Source: Mucilaginibacter gracilis
GTDB taxonomy: Bacteria; Bacteroidota; Bacteroidia; Sphingobacteriales; Sphingobacteriaceae
Assembly (NCBI RefSeq): GCF_003633615.1
Contig: NZ_RBKU01000001.1
Location: forward strand, 1,860,001 to 1,924,000
Direction: 5' to 3'
DNA length: 64,000 nt
This document shows positions 55,402-63,234 of the stretch, piece after piece. Numbering within the stretch: position 1 is the stretch's first letter; the number at the start of each line of letters is the position of its first letter. Under the pieces are notes generated by a model that worked only from the letters and a program-made list of their open reading frames with translations, searched no databases and was not told the DNA's origin. The translations under genes and the position numbers were made by a program.

Positions 55402-55467
55402 ATGAACACCAACACAATTATTATTACCACAATTATTACCACCGGGGATATACTGGCGGAAGGATAG
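55402..55467 (+). CDS. thrL: Threonine operon leader peptide
   Basis: A 21-codon frame that begins MNTNTIIITTIITT and ends GDILAEG. Six codons are threonine and six isoleucine, the two products whose tRNA charging controls the E. coli thr operon (thrL there is likewise Thr/Ile rich). It precedes the terminator at 55501 and thrA at 55613. Ribosome stalling on these codons would leave 55455-55463 free to pair with 55508-55516 and block the terminator. A possible promoter lies at 55336-55367 (TTG and TACTTTAC), imperfect. Peptide function is inferred from structure and context but the fit is strong. Confidence 0.85.
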   Translation: MNTNTIIITTIITTGDILAEG

Positions 55468-55516
55468 TTTTTGGAATAACAATTGAAAATATAAAACCAC
55501 AAAAAAGCCTTCCTCC
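55455..55516 (+). promoter_or_regulatory. Antiterminator pairing in the thr leader
   Basis: GGCGGAAGG (55455-55463, the last leader codons) can pair with CCTTCCTCC (55508-55516) with only one internal mismatch. The second segment is part of the 5-prime arm of the terminator at 55501-55536, so the two structures exclude one another. Because the first segment is at the end of the leader frame, a ribosome finishing the peptide covers it and allows termination. Confidence 0.75.
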
Positions 55517-55536
55517 GAAAAGAGAAAGGCTTTTTT
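55501..55536 (+). terminator. thr operon attenuator terminator
   Basis: AAAAAAGCCTT and AAGGCTTTTTT form an 11-bp stem extended by CTC and GAG after one mismatch, around the loop CGAAAA, with the T-tract within the stem end. It lies 34 bases after the leader stop and 76 bases before thrA. Confidence 0.85.
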
Positions 55537-55612
55537 GTTTGATAACAATGGGATGGGTATAGCAAACAGCGAAAGCGATAATATACCCTGTACTAATTAT
55601 TCAATATTAAAA

Positions 55613-58060
55613 ATGAAAATTTTAAAATTCGGAGGCACATCGGTAGGGTCGGTATCAAGCATCGGTACTGTACTTAACATCTTAAAAAAAGAAAGCCAGA
55701 GCGGCACTAACCCGGTAGTTGTATTATCGGCCATGAGCGGTGTAACCAACCTGCTGGCTAAAATGGCCGAAAAGGCATCGGCAGGCGAAAGCTTTACGGC
55801 CGAACTTGCCGAACTGGAACGTCGCCATTTTGATGTGGTAAAAGCCCTGATGGATGTGCAGGCGCAAAACCCGGTATTTACCAAACTGAAAATTTATTTT
55901 AATGAGCTGGAAGATTTGCTGCAAGGCATTTACAGCTTGCGCGAACTAACTGCCCAAACCCGCGATTTGGTTTTGAGTTACGGCGAACGCTGCTCAACTT
56001 TTATGATAAGCAAAATTGCAGCGCAGCAATTTGCAGAAGCTATGTTTGTTAACGCCGCCGAATTGATAAAAACCGATAGCAGCTTTGGCCACGCTAAAGT
56101 GGATATGGCGCTAACAGATATGCTTATCCGTAATTTTTATTTTGAAAATACGGGCAAGCTGTTATTTGTAACGGGTTTTGTATCGAGCAATGAAGACGAC
56201 CGTATTACCACGCTTGGCCGCGGCGGAAGCGATTATACCGCAGCCATTATAGGCTCGGCATTAAATTGCAGCGAAATACAGATATGGACCGATGTTAATG
56301 GCATGATGACTGCCGACCCACGCATGGTTAAAAAGGCATTCTCGCTGCCCGAGCTTTCGTATACCGAAGCTATGGAGCTTTCGTTTTTTGGGGCAAGGGT
56401 TATCTATCCGCCAACCATGATACCGGCTTTCCTGAAAAAGATACCTATCGTTATCCTCAATACCTTTGATACCGAATTTGGCGGTACTTTTATCAAGCAC
56501 GATTGTGCGGCATCAAACCTGCCTATAAAGGGCATATCATCCATTAACGAGGTTAGCATTATTAACCTTGAAGGCAGTGGTATGGTGGGCAAGGCCGGCT
56601 TTAGCGGCAGGCTGTTTAGTATGCTGGCCCGCGAGCAGATCAGCGTGATATTGATAACCCAATCATCATCAGAACATAGCATCACCTTTGCCATACCTCC
56701 GGCGGATGCCGTAAAGGCGAAGCACTTAATTGAGCAGGAATTTGAACTGGAGCTGCAAGCTAAAAAGCTTGATAAACCGCAGATAGAACCCAACCTATCC
56801 ATACTGGCCATAGTTGGCGAAAATATGAAGCAAACGCCGGGTATATCGGGCAAGTTGTTTCATGCTTTGGGGCGTAATGGTATTAATGTAAGGGCGATAG
56901 CGCAAGGCTCGTCGGAGTATAATATTTCGGTTATTATATCAAAAAGCGATCTGGCTAAGGCATTGAACGCCGTGCACGACGCCTTTTTTGAATCGCTTAA
57001 TAAAACACTGCATGTATTTTGTGCCGGTACCGGTAACATTAGCACAACCCTGTTTAAACAGTTGAGCGAACATGCCCACTTTTTAGAACAACATAATGGC
57101 ATACAGGTTAAAGTTGTAGGTATTGTAAATACGCGCAAAATGGTTTTTGATGCCGACGGCTTATCGTTAGATAGCTGGAAGGATGCTTTAGAGGCATCGC
57201 ACCAGGAGGCCAGTTTGGAAGGTTTTGTGGCTAAAATGAAGGAAATGAATTTGCCTAACTGCGTATTTGCAGATAATACAGCCAGCCCTAAGCCTATTGA
57301 GTATTACGAAACCATCTTTAAATCGAATATATCGATAGTTACCTGCAACAAAATTGGTAATTCGGCATCGTATGAGCAGTATAAAACCTTTAGGGATACT
57401 GCCCGCAAGCATGGTGTCGATTTTTATTACGAAACCAACGTGGGCGCAGGTTTACCCATCGTTCGGACGCTGAAAGATTTGATGATGAGCGGCGACAGGG
57501 TTATTAAGATAGAAGCTATTTTATCGGGAACAATATCATTCATCTTCAATAACTTTAAGGGTGATGCCACTTTTCACGATACGGTAAAAATTGCCCAGGA
57601 GAAAGGCTATACTGAGCCCGACCCGCGCGACGACCTGCGCGGTACCGACTTTATGCGTAAAATGCTGATACTTGCCCGCGATGCAGGTTACGTTTTAGAG
57701 CCAAGCGATGTTAATATTGAAAGCATGTTGCCACAGGCTTGTTTAGATGCCGGCACGGTTGACGACTTTTATAAGGAGTTAAACAACGAAAATGAATTTT
57801 TTGCCGATATGAAGGCTAAGGCCGAAGCCGAAGGCAAAGTGCTGCGCTACATTGGTCAGCTTGAAAACGGACAGGTATCAATAACCCTGCAAATGGTTGA
57901 TGAGAACCATCCTTTTTATACCCTATCGGGAAGCGATAATATTATATCGTTTACTACCGAGCGTTATAAAGAACGGCCCCTGGTGGTAAAAGGCCCCGGC
58001 GCAGGTGCCGAGGTAACGGCTGCAGGTGTATTTGCGGATATTGTGAATGTGGGTGCGTAG
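55613..58060 (+). CDS. thrA: Bifunctional aspartate kinase / homoserine dehydrogenase I
   Basis: An 815-residue fusion enzyme that phosphorylates aspartate and later reduces aspartate semialdehyde to homoserine. Start ATG 55613 (MKILKFGGTSVGS); the frame continues upstream into the attenuator without support. Aspartokinase is at about 1-290 (KFGGTSVGS, LSYGERCS, TTLGRGGSDYTA), two ACT domains about 310-450 bind threonine for feedback, and homoserine dehydrogenase about 465-815 (CAGTGNISTTLF, NVGAGLPIVRTLKDL). Length is as in E. coli ThrA. It heads a thrABC operon controlled by the upstream attenuator. Confidence 0.97.
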   Translation: MKILKFGGTSVGSVSSIGTVLNILKKESQSGTNPVVVLSAMSGVTNLLAKMAEKASAGESFTAELAELERRHFDVVKALMDVQAQNPVFTKLKIYFNELEDLLQGIYSLRELTAQTRDLVLSYGERCSTFMISKIAAQQFAEAMFVNAAELIKTDSSFGHAKVDMALTDMLIRNFYFENTGKLLFVTGFVSSNEDDRITTLGRGGSDYTAAIIGSALNCSEIQIWTDVNGMMTADPRMVKKAFSLPELSYTEAMELSFFGARVIYPPTMIPAFLKKIPIVILNTFDTEFGGTFIKHDCAASNLPIKGISSINEVSIINLEGSGMVGKAGFSGRLFSMLAREQISVILITQSSSEHSITFAIPPADAVKAKHLIEQEFELELQAKKLDKPQIEPNLSILAIVGENMKQTPGISGKLFHALGRNGINVRAIAQGSSEYNISVIISKSDLAKALNAVHDAFFESLNKTLHVFCAGTGNISTTLFKQLSEHAHFLEQHNGIQVKVVGIVNTRKMVFDADGLSLDSWKDALEASHQEASLEGFVAKMKEMNLPNCVFADNTASPKPIEYYETIFKSNISIVTCNKIGNSASYEQYKTFRDTARKHGVDFYYETNVGAGLPIVRTLKDLMMSGDRVIKIEAILSGTISFIFNNFKGDATFHDTVKIAQEKGYTEPDPRDDLRGTDFMRKMLILARDAGYVLEPSDVNIESMLPQACLDAGTVDDFYKELNNENEFFADMKAKAEAEGKVLRYIGQLENGQVSITLQMVDENHPFYTLSGSDNIISFTTERYKERPLVVKGPGAGAEVTAAGVFADIVNVGA

Positions 58061-58064
58061 AAAA

Positions 58065-58145
58065 GAGAAGCAAGAGACAAGAATCAGGAATCAAGACAAT
58101 AAAAAGCGATCTTCCGGACTTACCGACTTCGGTCTTCCGGACTAA
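58065..58145. repeat. Repeat cluster between thrA and thrB (family B half plus TCTTCCGGACT pair)
   Basis: AGCAAGAGACAAGAATCAGG and AATCAAGAC match a family B arm. It is followed by two direct copies of TCTTCCGGACT around TACCGACTTCGG. The block fills the 92-base gap that separates thrA from thrB and would be transcribed in the operon message. Confidence 0.6.
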
Positions 58146-58152
58146 AAATAAA

Positions 58153-59082
58153 ATGAGAACCATAAAAGTATTTGCTCCGGCAACTGTTGCCAACGTAGTT
58201 TGCGGCTTTGATGTGCTGGGTTTCGCGGTTAACGCACCTGGCGATGAGGTGGTGATGCGGTTTACCGGTAAACCCGGTGTAACCATTAGCAAAATAACGG
58301 GCGACAATGGCCGTTTGCCCATGAATGCCGATAAAAACACGGTGAGTGCCAGTGTACAGCATTACCTTAAACACATTAACCGCACCGATGTTGGTGTTGA
58401 TATTGAGCTGCACAAAAAAATGCCTATAGGCAGTGGTTTGGGTTCGAGCTCGGCAAGTACGGTGGCGGGTTTGTTTGCCATTAACGAGTTAATGGACAGG
58501 CCGCTTACCGCAATGGAAATGGTGCCTTTTGCCATGAAAGGCGAGGAGTTGGCCTGTGGCTTTGGCCATGCCGATAACGTGGCGCCTGCTATGCTGGGAG
58601 GCTTTGTGCTGATACGCAGCTATGAGCCTTTGGATATTATTAAACTGCCTACGCCTAACCTGTATTGCGCCATTGTTTTCCCCGATGTGGATGTACCCAC
58701 GCGCGATGCAAGGCAAATGATACGCAAAAACGTATTGTTAAAAGATGCCGTGGTACAATGGGGCAACGTGGCCGGCCTGGTTACGGGCTTGTTTATGAAT
58801 GATATTGACCTGATAGGCCGTAGCATGCACGATGTGTTGGTGGAGCCAACACGCTCTATTTTGATACCCGATTTTTACAAAATGCGCGAAATGGCTATGG
58901 AACTGGGTGCCGTTAGTTTCGGTATATCGGGTTCGGGGCCGTCGGTATTTGCCTTTACGCGCGACGAGCAAACGGCAACCAACATCACCACTAAAATACA
59001 ACAACATTTAACGGGTCTGCATATTGCCAGTCAAACTTATGTTTCGGCAGTAAACCAGGAGGGCCCGAAAGTAATAGGATAA
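58153..59082 (+). CDS. thrB: Homoserine kinase
   Basis: A 309-residue GHMP-fold kinase forming O-phosphohomoserine. The phosphate loop is PIGSGLGSSSASTVAGL near 96-112; the closing GISGSGPSVFAF is the conserved C-terminal loop. The opening VFAPATVANVVCGFDVLGFA is a standard HK start. It is the second gene of the thr operon, five bases before thrC. Confidence 0.97.
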   Translation: MRTIKVFAPATVANVVCGFDVLGFAVNAPGDEVVMRFTGKPGVTISKITGDNGRLPMNADKNTVSASVQHYLKHINRTDVGVDIELHKKMPIGSGLGSSSASTVAGLFAINELMDRPLTAMEMVPFAMKGEELACGFGHADNVAPAMLGGFVLIRSYEPLDIIKLPTPNLYCAIVFPDVDVPTRDARQMIRKNVLLKDAVVQWGNVAGLVTGLFMNDIDLIGRSMHDVLVEPTRSILIPDFYKMREMAMELGAVSFGISGSGPSVFAFTRDEQTATNITTKIQQHLTGLHIASQTYVSAVNQEGPKVIG

Positions 59083-59087
59083 TTACC

Positions 59088-60398
59088 ATGAACTTTTATA
59101 GTACCAACAGCCCGACAGTAGAAGTGCCTTTTAAAGAGGCCGTATTTAACAGCCTGCCGCAAGACAGGGGCCTATATATGCCCGTTAGCATTCCGCAACT
59201 GGATGCCGGTTTTATTGAAAACCTGGATAAGTATTCGTTATCGGAGATAGCCTTTGAGGTAGCCAAAACGTTGTTAAGTGATTCGGTTGCCGAAGATGAC
59301 CTGAAAGCCATTATTAACGATGCCATTAACTTTGAGGCCCCGGTTGTAAAGCTTGAGGAAGATGTTTACGTTCTGGAGTTATTCCACGGGCCATCATTAG
59401 CGTTTAAGGACTTTGGCGCTCGCTTTATGAGCCGCATCATGAGCTACTTTTTACGCGACGGCGAGCAACTGCTGGATGTATTGGTTGCCACCAGCGGCGA
59501 CACCGGAGGCGCAGTAGCCCTCGGCTTTTTAGGTGTGCCCAATACCCGCGTAACCATATTGTTCCCCAAAGGCAAAGTTAGCCCTATACAAGAGCAGCAA
59601 TTAACTACCAATGGCAAAAACATACGCGCCATTGAGGTTGACGGTACTTTTGACGATTGCCAGGCCCTGGTTAAACAGGCCTTTACCGATGCTGAGTTGA
59701 ATAAGAAGTTCAGGCTAACATCGGCAAACTCCATTAACATAGCGAGGTTGATACCGCAAACCTTTTATTACTTTAATGCCTACGCGCAACTTTTGCGCCA
59801 GGGTAAAACCGAAGTAACCTTTTGTGTACCCAGCGGAAACTTTGGTAACATAGGTGCGGGTTTATTGGCCTGGAAATTGGGCTTGCCCGTAAAGCAATTT
59901 ATTGCGGCAACTAACGCTAACGATACCGTACCTGCGTTTTTAAATACCGGTGTTTATGAGCCAAAGCCATCGGTGCAAACCTTATCAAACGCGATGGATG
60001 TTGGTAACCCCAGCAACTGGGTGCGTATTGCCGAAATGTTTAAAGGCGATACTGCCGAATTAAAACAATTGGTACAAGGCGTTAGCTATACCGACGCGCA
60101 AACTATTGAAGCTATTAACCAGGTTTACAGCCAGTATAACTATGTGGTTTGCCCGCATACTGCCATTGCCTGGAAAGCTCTTAAAGATTACCAGGCCGGG
60201 CACCCTGACGATAAAAGCGCGGGTGTGTTTTTAGCTACCGCCCATGCCTGTAAGTTTCCGGATGTGTTTCCAGACGAAATACATGCTGCTATAGTAGTAC
60301 CCGAATCGGTAAAAGAGATGCAGGGTAAATTACCCGTTGTTAGTACTATGGGTAATGATTTTGATGGGTTTAAGTGGTGGTTGATGGAGAATGCGTAA
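59088..60398 (+). CDS. thrC: Threonine synthase
   Basis: A 436-residue PLP enzyme that turns phosphohomoserine into threonine. The PLP lysine is in LFHGPSLAFKDFGARFM and SGDTGGAVALGFL gives the phosphate loop; YFNAYAQL and NFGNIGAGLLAWKLG are conserved. The opening NFYSTNSPTVEVPFKEA is the N-terminal threonine synthase arm. It closes the operon; the IS-disrupted accessory island follows after 24 bases. Confidence 0.97.
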   Translation: MNFYSTNSPTVEVPFKEAVFNSLPQDRGLYMPVSIPQLDAGFIENLDKYSLSEIAFEVAKTLLSDSVAEDDLKAIINDAINFEAPVVKLEEDVYVLELFHGPSLAFKDFGARFMSRIMSYFLRDGEQLLDVLVATSGDTGGAVALGFLGVPNTRVTILFPKGKVSPIQEQQLTTNGKNIRAIEVDGTFDDCQALVKQAFTDAELNKKFRLTSANSINIARLIPQTFYYFNAYAQLLRQGKTEVTFCVPSGNFGNIGAGLLAWKLGLPVKQFIAATNANDTVPAFLNTGVYEPKPSVQTLSNAMDVGNPSNWVRIAEMFKGDTAELKQLVQGVSYTDAQTIEAINQVYSQYNYVVCPHTAIAWKALKDYQAGHPDDKSAGVFLATAHACKFPDVFPDEIHAAIVVPESVKEMQGKLPVVSTMGNDFDGFKWWLMENA

Positions 60399-60422
60399 TA
60401 GTAGTGCCTTAATAATCACTTA

Positions 60423-60491
60423 ATGAAGCTTGAAAATAATTGGCAATATAAAACGCTTGAGAACCTCGAAAAGAAGAGTTGGGGGAATTCC
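60423..60491 (+). pseudogene. CdiI-type immunity gene, 5-prime fragment before the IS
   Basis: The first 23 codons (MKLENNWQYKTLENLEKKSW, then GNS) of a gene whose rest lies beyond the IS at 61764-62108. Removing the IS and one copy of the 10-bp duplication joins the frames without a stop and gives a 137-residue protein. NWxxKTLENLE is the opening of contact-dependent growth inhibition immunity proteins of the CdiI_2 type. Confidence 0.65.
60482..60491. repeat. Target site duplication, left copy
   Basis: GGGGAATTCC, directly ahead of the left inverted end of the IS at 60492. An identical copy follows the right end. Confidence 0.85.
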
Positions 60492-61753
60492 CAGGGCTGA
60501 CGCATAAGAATAGTTAAAAGTTGATATGGTTATGAACAAAGTGTTGGAAACGTAGGTATAACTTTTGTGGTTTCGGGAGGATTAGAGTCGGGTTAGCGTT
60601 TTTTCTTTGTAAAAGCATATGACGACTTCACTTCACAATCATTTTAGATGGATACCTGATCCTCGTACAGGTAATAATAAGAAACACAATTTACTGGAAG
60701 TTATCATTTTGTCGGTATTGGCCGTTCTATGTGGTGCAGAAAGCTGGTACGAGATGGAAGAATTCGGGAAGGAGAAAGAAGATTTTTTAAAGCAGTTGCT
60801 GCCTCTTGAAAACGGCATACCCAGTCATGACACGATCAACCGGGTTTTTATGCTGATCGATTCGGCGCTTTTTGAACAGTGTTTTCGTGCCTGGACAGCG
60901 GAACTTAGCCGGGGTCTTGAGGAGTCGGGCCTGTCTGGCGAAAAGGAGTTGATCGCTATCGATGGAAAGAGCATCTGTAACAGCGCCTGCAAACACCAGG
61001 GGTTGGGGGCCTTGCATTTGGTAAGCGCCTGGTCGGGTCGTAACCAGTTGGTACTGGGGCAACAAAAAGTGGATGACAAGAGCAATGAGATTACGGCGAT
61101 CCCAGCATTGTTATCGCTATTGAACATCAAAGGGGCGGTAGTAAGCATCGACGCAATGGGTACACAGAAAGCGATTGCTGAACAGATTGTCGAAAGCCAG
61201 GGCGATTATATCCTTGCTTTGAAACAGAACCAGGAAACACTTTATGAACAGGTAATCAATCAGTTCAACTTTAAAGAAGACAGTTACAGCCAGCACCTGG
61301 ATAAGGGCCACGGGCGGGCGGAGATCAGAGACTGCAAAGTCATTCATGAACTTAACTGGGTTGACGAAAAGGAAAATTGGAAGGGAATAAAGACCATCAT
61401 CAAAATAACCTCGGAAAGGATAATAGGTGACAGCCACTCCATACAAGACCGCTACTATATCTCCAGCCTCCGTGCTGATGCTGCCTATTTTAACCAAGCC
61501 ATCCGCGCACATTGGGGCATTGAGAACCAATTGCACTGGCAGTTGGATGTCGGATTTGGCGAAGATTACAATACCACACGGAACAAACAGACCGCCCAAA
61601 ACCTTGCCGTAGTCAGAAAGATAGCCCTAAATATCCTAAAAGCCGACAAAACCAGTAAGGCCAGCCTGAAAGCAAAAAGAAAAATGGCCGGGTGGAACCA
61701 TAAATTTCTTCTTTCATTAATCGCTAAAACAAATTCCTAATGCGTCGGCCCTG
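60492..61753 (+). mobile_element. ISAs1-family insertion sequence with 10-bp target duplication
   Basis: A 1262-bp element. The left end begins CAGGGCTGACGCATAAG and the right end reads CAGGGCCGACGCATTA on the other strand, an inverted pair typical of the ISAs1 family. Identical GGGGAATTCC copies flank it, at 60482-60491 and 61754-61763, indicating insertion by this element and little drift since. It carries one transposase gene and has split a CdiI-type immunity gene. Confidence 0.9.
60619..61740 (+). CDS. ISAs1 family transposase
   Basis: A 373-residue DDE-type transposase. The likely acidic residues are in IAIDGKSIC (about 115), VVSIDAMGTQ (about 177) and AHWGIENQLHWQLDVGFGED near the C-terminus. 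The opening HFRWIPDPRTGNNKKHNLLEV is characteristic of the family (H-repeat associated proteins). The frame is complete and the stop codon lies just before the right inverted repeat, so the element may be active. Confidence 0.93.
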   Translation: MTTSLHNHFRWIPDPRTGNNKKHNLLEVIILSVLAVLCGAESWYEMEEFGKEKEDFLKQLLPLENGIPSHDTINRVFMLIDSALFEQCFRAWTAELSRGLEESGLSGEKELIAIDGKSICNSACKHQGLGALHLVSAWSGRNQLVLGQQKVDDKSNEITAIPALLSLLNIKGAVVSIDAMGTQKAIAEQIVESQGDYILALKQNQETLYEQVINQFNFKEDSYSQHLDKGHGRAEIRDCKVIHELNWVDEKENWKGIKTIIKITSERIIGDSHSIQDRYYISSLRADAAYFNQAIRAHWGIENQLHWQLDVGFGEDYNTTRNKQTAQNLAVVRKIALNILKADKTSKASLKAKRKMAGWNHKFLLSLIAKTNS

Positions 61754-62108
61754 GGGGAATTCCATCGAAGCATCGACCAGTTTAATAAAAAGATGTATCG
61801 ATTTGAGTAGAATTCCTATATCTGATTTTTCAGTTGAGGATTTAAGGCTAATGATTGGACAACAGGAAGGATTGCGCTACTTGATTCCAGTTGCGATTGA
61901 AATACTAAGCTATGATCTTTTTGCGGAAGGTGATTTTTATCCTGGTGATTTATTAAATAGTGTTTTGGATGTTGATTTTGAATTTTGGAAAAAAAACAAA
62001 GTGCTTTGGCAGCAGGTTAATCAGCTTATTTTGGGAAAAGAAGAGGAACTTAGGAAAGAACGAATATCAGCATCAAAATTTAGTTTATCAGGCTCTCCTA
62101 AAGAATAG
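61740..62108 (+). CDS. CdiI-type immunity protein, truncated and re-initiated at the IS end
   Basis: A 122-residue frame with start ATG at 61740, which overlaps the transposase stop (TAATG). The first residues MRRPWGNS are coded by the IS end and the duplicated target; from IEASTSLIKRCIDLS onward it is the original immunity protein: DFSVEDLRLMIGQQEGLRYLIP and YDLFAEGDFYPGDLLNSVL are strongly like CdiI_2 immunity proteins. It may be expressed by coupling to transposase translation. The missing first ~20 residues could reduce activity. No CdiA or other toxin gene is seen. Confidence 0.65.
   Translation: MRRPWGNSIEASTSLIKRCIDLSRIPISDFSVEDLRLMIGQQEGLRYLIPVAIEILSYDLFAEGDFYPGDLLNSVLDVDFEFWKKNKVLWQQVNQLILGKEEELRKERISASKFSLSGSPKE
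61754..61763. repeat. Target site duplication, right copy
   Basis: GGGGAATTCC, identical to the left copy. Confidence 0.85.
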
Positions 62109-62126
62109 CATCATTAGGAGATAAGT

Positions 62127-62309
62127 TTATTTCAACCATTTTGAAAGCTTTTCTTTAGCCTGGTTAGTTGTTAAAATTTCTCCGTTGTCAGACTGTTGCA
62201 AGCCAACCTCTATTTTTTCTAATAACAAGAGTGTATCCATCACATCGTCAAAACTAAATTCTTCCGGCAATTCCTGAATAGTTTTTAGAACCTCGTTTTT
62301 GATTAGCAT
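62127..62309 (-). CDS. Small antitoxin-like protein (orphan)
   Basis: A 60-residue acidic protein with two helical blocks, IQELPEEFSFDDVMDTLLLLE and TTNQAKEKLSKWLK, the form seen in type II antitoxins that pair with ParE/RelE toxins. Where the toxin would normally follow on this strand there is instead the CdiI-like fragment, so it is an orphan. It ends 19 bases past the immunity gene stop, facing it. The family assignment is by resemblance only. Confidence 0.5.
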   Translation of the reverse strand: MLIKNEVLKTIQELPEEFSFDDVMDTLLLLEKIEVGLQQSDNGEILTTNQAKEKLSKWLK

Positions 62310-62381
62310 AACAAAAGTATTTATTACTAAATTAACGAAAATTATCTAATGTTAGACGACGATAGCTTAATTATATGAGTT

Positions 62382-62621
62382 ATGAAAACAAGACTGAACT
62401 TGACAATAGAAAAGGAATTAATGCATAAGGTGAAAGCTTATGCCAAAGATAATAACACGTCGGTTTCAAATTTAGTTGAGGCATATTTCAAAAATATATT
62501 AAGTAAAAAATCGCCGAATATGTTAGAGCTGATAAAAAGTTTGCCTAAACCGGATATTGATGATAATTTAGATTTGAAAAAAGCTTTTTACGAAGAGAAC
62601 GCATCAAAATATGGCTTCTAA
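62382..62621 (+). CDS. DUF6364-type antitoxin-like protein (orphan)
   Basis: A 79-residue protein beginning MKTRLNLTIEKELMHKVKAY, a ribbon-helix-helix opening, then SVSNLVEAYFKNIL and LDLKKAFYEENASKYGF. This is the pattern of DUF6364 antitoxins that usually precede a PIN-domain toxin. Here the next gene is a HAD phosphatase that begins 11 bases before this stop, so the PIN gene is absent. A DNA-binding, autoregulating role is likely for the family. Confidence 0.65.
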   Translation: MKTRLNLTIEKELMHKVKAYAKDNNTSVSNLVEAYFKNILSKKSPNMLELIKSLPKPDIDDNLDLKKAFYEENASKYGF

Positions 62622-63228
62622 AATAAACACCATCATTTTCGACCTCGGCAATGTACTCATTGACTGGAACCCGTACCACCTTTACCGCAAGTTGTTTAGT
62701 AATGACGACGAGATTAAACACTTCCTGGATACAGTTTGCACCATGCACTGGAACGAGGAGCAGGATGCCGGGCGACCGGTAAAAGAGGGAACGGAGTTGC
62801 TAATAAGCCAATTCCCGGAGCATAGTGATAATATACTCGCTTACTATGAACGTTGGGAAGAGATGCTGGGCGGTGAAATACCGGGAACGGTGCAGATATT
62901 AAAAACGTTAAAAGATAGCGGCCAATACAAGTTGTATGCGCTAACCAATTGGTCGACAGAGACGTTCCCGATAGCTTTAAGCCATTACCACTTTTTGAGC
63001 TGGTTTGATGCCATTGTGGTATCGGGTGCGGAGGGCATCCGCAAGCCCGACTCCCGGTTTTACCAGTTACTTTTGGATAGGCACCAGGTAAAGCCGCAGG
63101 AAGCTTTGTTTATTGATGATAATTACCGCAACATACTGGCCGCAAGGGAAATGGGTATTGAATCGATCCATTTTACATCGGCGGACGAGTTGCGTCAACA
63201 TTTGAGCAAATTGGGCGTTAACGCTTAA
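62611..63228 (+). CDS. HAD-IA family phosphatase
   Basis: A 205-residue HAD phosphatase with motif I IIFDLGNVLIDWNP, Ser/Thr motif LTNWS, Lys loop IRKPDSRFY and motif IV FIDDNYRNILAA. The family includes sugar phosphatases of the YihX type; the substrate is not clear. The start overlaps the upstream antitoxin-like gene by 11 bases, which suggests coupling, though it may have become joined by deletion of a toxin gene. Confidence 0.88.
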   Translation: MASKINTIIFDLGNVLIDWNPYHLYRKLFSNDDEIKHFLDTVCTMHWNEEQDAGRPVKEGTELLISQFPEHSDNILAYYERWEEMLGGEIPGTVQILKTLKDSGQYKLYALTNWSTETFPIALSHYHFLSWFDAIVVSGAEGIRKPDSRFYQLLLDRHQVKPQEALFIDDNYRNILAAREMGIESIHFTSADELRQHLSKLGVNA

Positions 63229-63234
63229 CCTGTG

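Noticed and set aside
55330..55565. Minus-strand frames across the thr leader
   Set aside because: They are the complement of the leader, terminator stem and poly-A stretches, and show no plausible protein features.
10889..58097. AG-rich repeats considered as CRISPR arrays
   Set aside because: The units are 7-12 bases, imperfect and without spacers of constant length; they lack cas genes.
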